Shown: in pieces, positions 1-5,962 of the stretch
How the letters are laid out: every line of letters starts with the position of its first letter
Numbering within the stretch: position 1 is the first letter of the stretch
NCBI GenBank assembly: GCA_041676265.1
Contig: JBAYSE010000037.1
Coordinates: 1 to 13,653, forward strand
Length of the DNA stretch: 13,653 nucleotides
Source of the DNA: DUOJ01 sp041676265
GTDB lineage: Bacteria > Spirochaetota > Spirochaetia > Sphaerochaetales > Sphaerochaetaceae
Reading direction: 5' to 3'
Position numbers and translations under genes: made by a program
Notes under the pieces: model-generated
The model's database searches: none
Seen by the model: only the letters and a program-made list of their open reading frames with translations
Told to the model about the DNA's origin: nothing

Positions 1-608
1 ATGATGAGACTCTCCTGCCGGCAATCTCTACGATTGCCAGCAGGAAGCACGATCCGTTCAGAGTCCTGATTAGTACCCTTATATCGTTGAGAACAAAGGA
101 TCAAGTAACCATAGAGGCCTCTAAGCGTCTTTTTTCAAGGGCTACTACCCCTTTTGAGATGCTCCTTTTAACAGAAGAGGAGATTGGAGTTCTCATTTAT
201 CCGGCCGGTTTTTACAGGGTCAAATCAAAAAATATTCTAGCCATCAGCAAAATTCTGGTTGATGAGTATCATGGGGAGGTTCCTAACCAAAAAGAGCTGT
301 TAATGGCACTGCCCGGCGTCGGGACAAAAACCGCCAATCTAACGCTCAACCTAGGCTTCAATATTGAGGCTATTTGTGTCGATATCCATGTCCACCGGAT
401 CTCTAACCGGATGGGGTGGATTGCCACTCAAACTCCTGAAGAATCTGAAAAAGCGTTAGAGAAGATAATGCCACGAAAATATTGGATTCCCTTGAATGAG
501 CTATTGGTAACCTATGGACAACAGATTTGTCGCCCAATTTCCCCCTTCTGCTCCCGTTGTGGCGTCTATAACTACTGCCAACGAATAGGTGTGGAGCGCT
601 CTCGGTAA
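1..608 (+). CDS. nth: Endonuclease III (DNA glycosylase/AP lyase), 5' end cut by window
   Basis: Base-excision-repair glycosylase that removes oxidised pyrimidines and nicks abasic sites. The open frame runs from base 3 with no stop, so the gene begins outside the window; the TTG at 87 is an internal leucine, not the start. The 85 bases before it encode the family-typical stretch DPFRVLISTLISLRTKD, matching SPFELLIAVLLSAQATD in E. coli Nth. About 201 residues are visible, and only roughly 10-15 N-terminal residues seem to be missing. Direct sequence evidence: the helix-hairpin-helix LPGVGTKTA with the catalytic lysine, the catalytic aspartate in VDIHVHR, and a C-terminal [4Fe-4S] ligand set spaced exactly C-x6-C-x2-C-x5-C. 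The Q of the E. coli AQATD motif is R here (SLRTKD). The last cluster cysteine codon (576-578) lies inside the 37-base overlap with convergent metF. Identification is firm. Confidence 0.95.
   Translation, partial: DETLLPAISTIASRKHDPFRVLISTLISLRTKDQVTIEASKRLFSRATTPFEMLLLTEEEIGVLIYPAGFYRVKSKNILAISKILVDEYHGEVPNQKELLMALPGVGTKTANLTLNLGFNIEAICVDIHVHRISNRMGWIATQTPEESEKALEKIMPRKYWIPLNELLVTYGQQICRPISPFCSRCGVYNYCQRIGVERSR
13..45. repeat. Inverted repeat (14-bp arms, 5-nt loop) inside nth
   Basis: Arms at 13-26 (TCCTGCCGGCAATC) and 32-45 (GATTGCCAGCAGGA) pair at 13 of 14 positions, with one C.A mismatch around the loop TCTAC. It lies in coding sequence near the 5' end of nth. No T-run follows, so it is not an intrinsic terminator. 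Whether it has a role (mRNA structure, protein site) or is incidental to the encoded peptide cannot be told from sequence. Confidence 0.6.
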
Positions 609-1540
609 CCCCTCTTATGGGGGTAGGTCGCCTCAACAACCTCAGCAATGACTTTAGAGCGGCCTTGTGTATAGAAATGGATTCCCGCCACATTAGAGGC
701 TAGCAACTCTTCTACCTGCTCAATGCAAAACTGTTTACCCACCTCTCTAATTTCTTGTGCTGAAGAACACTTTTCTACCGCTTTAACCAATCTCGAGGGA
801 ATTTCGATGCTAAAAGTTTGGGGTAAGAGTTCCAAATCTCGCTTCCGTTGCAAAGGTTTTATCCCCGGGATAATAGGGACCTCAATGCCTGCCTCTCGGC
901 ACAATTTAACAAAGTTGAAGTAGTGGCTATTTTCAAAAAACATCTGGGTAACAATGTAGTGAGCTCCACTCTCTATTTTTTGTTTCAGCATAGCGATATC
1001 GCTCTCCATGTTGGGTGCTTCGATATGTTTCTCAGGGTATCCGGCAACCCCAATACAAAACTTAGCTGCTGACCACTGATTAGTAGCAATTTGTTTTACA
1101 AGGCTATCGGAGTGGGCATGCCCCCCTTGGACAGCAGAGAAGCGCTTCTCTCCATGGGGCGGGTCGCCTCTCAAAACTAAAACGTTCTCAATTTCCAGAA
1201 AAATTAACTCAGAAAGCTCATCTTCAATCTGCTCGGCACTCACCCCTCCACAGATTAAATGGGGCACGACTTCAACGCCGTACTTGTACTGTATTGCAGC
1301 CGCAAGTCCAATGGTCCCAGGCCTTTTACGGGTACTGTGCCGCTCCAAAAGTCCATCTTCCCGTTCAGTATAAATTGTCTCCATCTGGTGGTTAGTAATA
1401 TTTATATAAGCAGGGTTGTAGGGTAGCAGTGTCTCGATTGCCTGGTAGATAGAGTCAATCGTCTCCCCTTTCAAGGGCGGGAGAAGTTCAAAAGTAAACA
1501 GAGGCCCTTGAGCCCTTTCAATAATTTCACACACTCGCAT
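572..1540 (-). CDS. metF: Methylenetetrahydrofolate reductase
   Basis: Flavin-dependent reduction of 5,10-methylene-tetrahydrofolate to 5-methyl-tetrahydrofolate, the methyl donor for MetH encoded just upstream. The protein is a 322-residue TIM barrel. Visible family motifs in order: FELLPP near residue 18 (counterpart of FEFFPP with the catalytic glutamate), VPHLIC near 93, LRGDPP near 123 (FAD/folate aspartate), AGYPEKH near 167, TQMFFEN near 198, PGIKPL near 225, and GIHFYTQGRS near 286. Start: ATG at 1538-1540, only 3 bases after the metH stop, with a G-rich weak Shine-Dalgarno (GGGGT) 6 bases upstream, so translation is probably coupled to metH. The C-terminal tail after HFYTQGRS is about a dozen residues longer than in E. 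coli, and this extra tail is what overlaps nth. Cytoplasmic. Identification is firm. Confidence 0.95.
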   Translation of the reverse strand: MRVCEIIERAQGPLFTFELLPPLKGETIDSIYQAIETLLPYNPAYINITNHQMETIYTEREDGLLERHSTRKRPGTIGLAAAIQYKYGVEVVPHLICGGVSAEQIEDELSELIFLEIENVLVLRGDPPHGEKRFSAVQGGHAHSDSLVKQIATNQWSAAKFCIGVAGYPEKHIEAPNMESDIAMLKQKIESGAHYIVTQMFFENSHYFNFVKLCREAGIEVPIIPGIKPLQRKRDLELLPQTFSIEIPSRLVKAVEKCSSAQEIREVGKQFCIEQVEELLASNVAGIHFYTQGRSKVIAEVVEATYPHKRGYRERSTPIRWQ

Positions 1541-1543
1541 ATT

Positions 1544-4500
1544 TTACCCCAACCATAACTCTAACTCATCCCGCCAAGCTCTATTTTCCCGTTTTTGGTC
1601 CGTTGTGACAGCTTCGATATTAAAATAGGAGAGCCCCTCCCCTACGAAATAAAAACCACACACGGAAGCTGTGGGTATCATAGCATAATTACCGCTTAAG
1701 GCGACCTTAATTCTCTCTTCTGCTTCCAGTAGTTCAAAAATCTGTTTTTTTTGCATGTGGTCGGGGGCCATGGGGTACCCAACTGCCGGCCTAATGGAAG
1801 GCACTTCTCCAAAACCCCACCATCGGCTTTTTAATTGCTCCTCTAGCCAACTACTGAGCGCCTCTGCCAGTCGGTCACTCACCATTGTTAAAAGCAGTCC
1901 TTTGTAGGTATCCATCTTCATCACTAACGCTTTCACCCTTAGAGCGGCTGTGGCCACAAAAAGCCCCACGGTATCGCTGTTATGTTGGTTTACATAGTCG
2001 GCTAGACAACGGCAGTAGCCTTCTCTATCAGGTTTTTGTGAACGCAAAAATCTAAAGAGAGAGGGTTTGCCCTGCGCATCAAGAAGGGTAAAAGAGTGCT
2101 CATCGTGAGCTTCGACTCGAAAAAGACCTATCACGGCAGCTAGAGAGGACTCTAATACTTCCCTAACCTCCCTAGAGTCCAGCAGTTCCTGAGCCTCTTT
2201 TATCACCTTTTGTCCCTCTTTACTTTTTAGCGGGACTCTCCAGGCAGAAGCCACCATCGCCCAATTTACAAAGGGGAGCACCGCATCCAGATCAATCTCG
2301 TCAATGGTGAAAAGGCCATAATTTTGAGCTTGTGGGGCGCTCTTTTTTTTAACAAACCGCTTAGTAATCGCTTCACTAAAGGGAAGCAATGGTCTCTCTT
2401 TAGTTGCCCATTCCTCTGCCAGCTTTGCGTAGCGCTCTCTCTTTTTTTGTAAAAAGGCGCCCTGTTCGTTGCCACTCAAGGCTAGTGCGCACAAAGCTCC
2501 ATCAGAGGCATCTTTTGCATGGACAACCAAGTTGTAAAGGGGAGACAGGCGCAGAGCTGTGTGGGTCTCACTGGTCGTTGCCCCTCCAATTAAAAGCGGT
2601 ATTTTCATCCCAGCTTCTTTAAAGAGGGTACAGACCTTCCCCATCTCTGCCAAAGAGGGCGTTATTAACCCACTTAGCCCTACTATAGTGGCCTTGTGCT
2701 CAATCGCCTTCTCTAAAATCTTAGGCCCCTCTACCATCACTCCCAAATCGATGACTTTAAAGTTGTTACACTCCAAAACTAGGGCAAAAATATTTTTCCC
2801 GATATCGTGAACATCCCCCTTCACGGTGGCCAGCAGAACAGTCCCCCGTTGGTTCCCTTTAAGACCGCTTGTCGCTAGAAGGCGCGGTTCTAAAAGGTCG
2901 ACAGCCCTTTTCATAACGCGGGCTGAGCGAACTACCTGAGGGAGAAAGAACTCCCCTTTTGCAAAGAGGGAGCCGACCCTCTCCATCCCTCTTAAAAGGG
3001 GGCCTTCAATAAGTTCTACCGGGCTCTGTGTTAGACACTCAGCCAAATCTTGCTCCAAAAAAGCGTCTTCCCCTTTAACGAGAGCCTCTGTAAGGCGCTC
3101 TTCTACAGGGAGGTTCCTCCAAGCTAAGTTAACCTCTGAGAGTTCTTTATGGGTAATATCAAACTTTTTTAGAGCCAGGGCGATCAGCTCTTCGCGGTGT
3201 TTAACTTTGTCACCGGAGGGGCTCAATACCCGCTTTATCACTTGAACGACCTCTGTGGGGAAGAGTGCCGTGTCGAGGGGCGCTGCCGGATTAATAATCG
3301 CCATGTCAAGCGCTGCCTCCTCTAGGAAAACCGCATGAATGGCCTCCCTTAAACTATTGTTACCCCTGAAGGCAAAAGAGAGGTTGCTGAGGCCACCACT
3401 AACAGAGACCCCCGGTAGGTTTTCTTTGATCCACTTAGTCGCTTTAATAAAATCTGCACCGTAAGCATCGTGCTCTGCAATGCCGGTAGCAATCGCCAAG
3501 ACATTGGGGTCAAAGATAATTGAGGCAGGCTCACAAATCTTGTTTTCTAGTAGAAGCTTGTAAGAGCGGTGCGCTATAGCACATTTACGCTCAAAGGTAT
3601 CCCCTTGTCCTTTTTCATCAAAGCACATCACCATAATCGCTGCGCCCATCTTGGTAATGAAACGGGCTTTATCTAAGAAAGCGTCCTCCCCTTCTTTGAG
3701 GCTGATTGAATTGACAATACATCTGCCTTGGATCTCTTTGAGGGAAGCCACTATTGTTTCCCAGGAAGAGGAGTCCACCACAAAGGGGAGTCGACTTATT
3801 TCTGGCTCTGAGGCACATAAGCGCAAGAAGGTAGTCATCTCCTGCGCACTGTCAAGGAGAGGGTCATCCATACAGATGTCTATTAAGTGGGCCCCTTTGT
3901 CGATTTGGTCTTTGGCAATCGCCAGTGCCTCTGTGTACTTTTTCTCCCTAATTAAGCGGGCAAATTTACGCGAGCCGGCCACATTGGTGCGCTCTCCCAC
4001 TATTATTAGAGAATTGTGCTTTTCGAGGGTTTCCAACCCACTTAATCTTAGGGTGGGACAAGTCTGTTTTGCTTCCCGCCTTTTCCCCTTGGAAGCGACT
4101 TCTCTTAAGCTGGCTATATGGGAAGGAGTTGTCCCGCAACAGCCCCCCACAATGTTAAGGAGCCCCTCTTCTAAAAGTGGTTTTAAAAGTTGGGCAAACT
4201 CTTGAGGACTTTGGGTGTAGCGTCCATTATGGTCGGGAAACCCGCCATTGGGATGGGCACTTGTTAAGAAGGGGGAAATCTGTGCCAGCTCCCTAATAAA
4301 GGGGAGCATCTCTTGGGCACCGGTTGAACAGTTCAAACCAAGAGAAAATAGAGGATAACCAGAAAGGGTCTCTACAAAAGCTGCCAGGGTTTGCCCTGAG
4401 AGGGTTCTGCCACTCTGGTCACTAAGGGTAACGCTCACCATCACCGGTAACGTTACACTACGCTCATCCATAACAGAGTAAGCGGCAAAGAGTGCTGCCT

Positions 4501-5002
4501 TAGCAACGAGGGTATCAAAAACGGTTTCTATTAATAAAACATCAACGCCACCGTCGATTAAGGCCCCTATCTGTTCACGGTAGATTTCCTCGAAGTCGTC
4601 AAACGTTACTTCACGATAGGCCAGATCCTCTACGTTTGAGGAGAGGGAAGCCATTTTTCCGGTGGGGCCAATAACCCCTGCGACGTAACCCCGTTGGGCC
4701 TCTTCTACGGCTCTCCTCGCGACTTTACAAGCAGCCAGATTGATGTCGTAAACTTGTCGCTCCAGCTGAAATTCTTGCAGGGCTAACCGGTTTGCCCCAA
4801 AAGTATTGGTCTCGATTATATCGGCGCCGGCTTCCAGATAATCGCGATGAATCTGCATTATTAAAGCGGGGTGCGTTAAATTGAGCAGCTCGTTACACGC
4901 AAAGGTCGCCCCTTCTGCTTCAAGGGAAATTTTTTGAAGCATGGTTCCCATGGCACCGTCGAGGAGGACAATCCGTTCCTGTAATAAATTTTGCAGATCC
5001 AT
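1544..5002 (-). CDS. metH: Cobalamin-dependent methionine synthase
   Basis: Transfers the methyl group of 5-methyl-tetrahydrofolate to homocysteine through cob(I)alamin. All modules are present. The following positions count from a TTG 12 codons upstream of the start chosen here. Homocysteine domain about 15-320, with zinc ligands in GLNCSTG (237) and GGCCGTTP (300-301). Pterin domain about 343-605 (GERTNVAGSRKF). Helical cap about 645-730. B12 domain with DVHDIGKN (742-749, His744 the lower axial ligand) and GGATTS near 818. SAM-dependent reactivation domain about 900-1160 with RPAVGYP near 1083. Start: ATG at 5000-5002 gives MDLQNLLQERIVLLDG, aligning with the E. coli N-terminus. The TTG at 5036-5038 would overlap the upstream gene by 26 bases. 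Neither start has a clear Shine-Dalgarno; the upstream stop is 10 bases from the ATG, suggesting coupling. At 1152 residues it is slightly shorter than E. coli MetH (1227). Confidence 0.96.
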   Translation of the reverse strand: MDLQNLLQERIVLLDGAMGTMLQKISLEAEGATFACNELLNLTHPALIMQIHRDYLEAGADIIETNTFGANRLALQEFQLERQVYDINLAACKVARRAVEEAQRGYVAGVIGPTGKMASLSSNVEDLAYREVTFDDFEEIYREQIGALIDGGVDVLLIETVFDTLVAKAALFAAYSVMDERSVTLPVMVSVTLSDQSGRTLSGQTLAAFVETLSGYPLFSLGLNCSTGAQEMLPFIRELAQISPFLTSAHPNGGFPDHNGRYTQSPQEFAQLLKPLLEEGLLNIVGGCCGTTPSHIASLREVASKGKRREAKQTCPTLRLSGLETLEKHNSLIIVGERTNVAGSRKFARLIREKKYTEALAIAKDQIDKGAHLIDICMDDPLLDSAQEMTTFLRLCASEPEISRLPFVVDSSSWETIVASLKEIQGRCIVNSISLKEGEDAFLDKARFITKMGAAIMVMCFDEKGQGDTFERKCAIAHRSYKLLLENKICEPASIIFDPNVLAIATGIAEHDAYGADFIKATKWIKENLPGVSVSGGLSNLSFAFRGNNSLREAIHAVFLEEAALDMAIINPAAPLDTALFPTEVVQVIKRVLSPSGDKVKHREELIALALKKFDITHKELSEVNLAWRNLPVEERLTEALVKGEDAFLEQDLAECLTQSPVELIEGPLLRGMERVGSLFAKGEFFLPQVVRSARVMKRAVDLLEPRLLATSGLKGNQRGTVLLATVKGDVHDIGKNIFALVLECNNFKVIDLGVMVEGPKILEKAIEHKATIVGLSGLITPSLAEMGKVCTLFKEAGMKIPLLIGGATTSETHTALRLSPLYNLVVHAKDASDGALCALALSGNEQGAFLQKKRERYAKLAEEWATKERPLLPFSEAITKRFVKKKSAPQAQNYGLFTIDEIDLDAVLPFVNWAMVASAWRVPLKSKEGQKVIKEAQELLDSREVREVLESSLAAVIGLFRVEAHDEHSFTLLDAQGKPSLFRFLRSQKPDREGYCRCLADYVNQHNSDTVGLFVATAALRVKALVMKMDTYKGLLLTMVSDRLAEALSSWLEEQLKSRWWGFGEVPSIRPAVGYPMAPDHMQKKQIFELLEAEERIKVALSGNYAMIPTASVCGFYFVGEGLSYFNIEAVTTDQKRENRAWRDELELWLG

Positions 5003-5012
5003 GGTGCGAATA

Positions 5013-5345
5013 TTAGCAGGTAGTTGTTGTTCTCTCAATAGTTACCGCTTTTAATAGGTGGTAAGCGGGCTCTTCATAGGGGTGAGCCTCTAAGAGGGCC
5101 TTAATCACCTGTTCTGCTTTATCCTCTTCAAATACCATCTCAACCCTCATCTCAGGGACCTTCTCAAGTTGTCCCGCCTTCCCTAAAAAGGGGTGACTGG
5201 CCTCCAGCGGGCGAAATTGTCCCTGTCCCTCTACCTGCCAGCTACACTCCTGGTACTCCCCTATTTTTCCTGCTCCGGCGTCAAAAAGGGCTTTTTTCAC
5301 AACTTCACAATGCTCACTAGGGGCATAAAAAACTAGTACATACAT
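5013..5345 (-). CDS. Stand-alone YqfO/NIF3-like (PII/CutA-like) protein
   Basis: A 110-residue cytoplasmic protein matching the small stand-alone proteins annotated YqfO family or NGG1p-interacting factor NIF3. This is the ferredoxin-like domain, related in fold to CutA1 and PII, that is inserted in full-length YqfO/NIF3. Family signatures visible: MYVLVFYAPSEH at the start, GAGKIGEY, the GQGQFRPL turn, EKVPEMRVEMV, and HPYEEPAYHLL near the end. A polar tail ending ERTTTTC extends past the usual HPYEEPAY terminus. Start: ATG at 5343-5345, chosen over a TTG 11 codons upstream because AAGGGAG sits 6 bases before it and family members begin MY-L-FY. It is the first gene of the operon with metH and metF. 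Biochemical function is unknown; metal binding or regulation is only an inference from fold. Family call is confident, role is not. Confidence 0.85.
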   Translation of the reverse strand: MYVLVFYAPSEHCEVVKKALFDAGAGKIGEYQECSWQVEGQGQFRPLEASHPFLGKAGQLEKVPEMRVEMVFEEDKAEQVIKALLEAHPYEEPAYHLLKAVTIERTTTTC

Positions 5346-5351
5346 AGGCTT

Positions 5352-5358
5352 CTCCCTT
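5352..5358 (-). promoter_or_regulatory. Ribosome binding site deciding the YqfO-like start
   Basis: On the minus strand AAGGGAG ends 6 bases before the ATG at 5343-5345. It is the only good Shine-Dalgarno in the 48-base divergent gap and supports the 110-residue form over a longer TTG-initiated one. Confidence 0.65.
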
Positions 5359-5385
5359 GTCGTATCACTTTTAACCAACTATCAT
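5357..5385 (+). promoter_or_regulatory. Candidate promoter for pth with almost no leader
   Basis: TTGTCG (5357-5362, 4/6 to the sigma70 -35 consensus), a 17-base spacer, then TATCAT (5380-5385, 5/6 to the -10 consensus). The -10 ends 8 bases before the pth ATG, so the transcript would start at or within a few bases of the start codon. This fits the lack of any Shine-Dalgarno there. Prediction from consensus only. Confidence 0.3.
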
Positions 5386-5399
5386 TAGATACCATGATA
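5380..5399. repeat. TATCAT-N8-ATGATA inverted repeat over the pth start codon
   Basis: Two perfect 6-base arms (5380-5385 and 5394-5399) separated by 8 bases. The left arm is the candidate pth -10 box and the right arm contains the pth ATG. The geometry would suit a dimeric repressor site between divergent genes, but arms this short can arise by chance in AT-rich DNA. Confidence 0.3.
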
Positions 5400-5915
5400 A
5401 AACTGATCGTCTTCCTTGGCAATCAAGGGGTTAATTACGCTAAGACTCGCCACAACTTCGCATGGATTTTTCTCGACTATTACCAAGAGAAACAGGGGCC
5501 ATTTAGCTGGCAGAAGAAATTCCATGGTCAATGGTGTAAAGACCGAGAATTCTACCTCCTTAAGCCTCTGGGTTTTATGAACGAGAGTGGCCGGAGTGTG
5601 ACAGCAATGCAACACTACTTTGCTTTTAAAAGTAGTGAAATTTTAGTAGTTCACGACGACATTGAGTTAGATTTTGGCGAGGTGAAGTTTCAGCAAGGAG
5701 GAGGTCTCGCCGGACATAAGGGGCTACGCTCCCTTAAACAATACCTCGGGGAGGAGGACTTTTTTCGCCTCCGTTTGGGGGTAGGTCGCCCTAAGCAGGG
5801 GGATGTGGCCTCTTTTGTCCTCTCGCGCTTCAGTCCTGAAGAACAGGTACTCTTAGATACTATCTGTGCTGAGGCCTTTGCTCTTCTAGGGGAGCGATTA
5901 ACTAATTTTGGTTGA
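5394..5915 (+). CDS. pth: Peptidyl-tRNA hydrolase
   Basis: Cleaves the ester bond of peptidyl-tRNAs dropped from ribosomes, recycling tRNA; normally essential. The protein has 173 residues, slightly short for bacterial Pth (about 180-195). Key residues are visible: FLGNQG near 8-12 (family GLGNPG, with Asn10), catalytic His20 in TRHN, Asn63 in GFMNESG, Asp88 in VVHDD, and His108 in AGHKGLRS. The residue after His108 is Lys, where E. coli has Asn114. LGVGRP near 128 closes the core. The ATG at 5394 has no Shine-Dalgarno and lies 48 bases from the divergent YqfO-like start, so translation may begin on a leaderless or nearly leaderless mRNA. The stop TGA (5913-5915) is embedded in a TTGACT box that looks like the -35 of the next gene. 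Identification is firm. Confidence 0.93.
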   Translation: MIKLIVFLGNQGVNYAKTRHNFAWIFLDYYQEKQGPFSWQKKFHGQWCKDREFYLLKPLGFMNESGRSVTAMQHYFAFKSSEILVVHDDIELDFGEVKFQQGGGLAGHKGLRSLKQYLGEEDFFRLRLGVGRPKQGDVASFVLSRFSPEEQVLLDTICAEAFALLGERLTNFG

Positions 5916-5941
5916 CTTAACGCGCTACTGACAGGGATACT
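5912..5941 (+). promoter_or_regulatory. Candidate promoter of the GH13 gene
   Basis: TTGACT (5912-5917, 5/6 to -35) overlaps the pth stop codon. An 18-base spacer is followed by GATACT (5936-5941, 4/6 to -10). Transcription would begin near 5948, leaving a short leader that holds the GAGGAGGAG ribosome binding site. The box is part of a decamer, TTGACTTAAC, found again upstream of the symporter gene at 9329. Confidence 0.35.
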
Positions 5942-5950
5942 GAGAAAAAT

Positions 5951-5959
5951 GAGGAGGAG
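5951..5959 (+). promoter_or_regulatory. Strong ribosome binding site of the GH13 gene
   Basis: GAGGAGGAG contains GGAGG (5953-5957) five bases before the ATG at 5963. This spacing favours that ATG over the immediately preceding in-frame TTG at 5960. Confidence 0.8.
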
Positions 5960-5962
5960 TTG

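Noticed and set aside
1..69. ATGATG at the very start of the window as a gene start
   Set aside because: That frame hits TGA at 67-69, while the frame beginning at base 3 gives conserved endonuclease III sequence through to 608.
3651..4205. 184-codon open frame on the + strand
   Set aside because: It lies wholly antisense to the pterin and homocysteine domains of metH, has no recognisable family, and its composition is what the complement of a GC-moderate gene gives.
5346..5393. Cobalamin or SAM riboswitch upstream of the methionine operon
   Set aside because: The untranslated space is only 48 bases, far too short for either aptamer, and no conserved riboswitch sequence is visible. An element inside pth cannot be excluded but was not seen.
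5385..5615. 76-codon minus-strand open frame opposite pth
   Set aside because: Antisense to conserved Pth motifs and running through the divergent promoter gap; no supporting evidence.
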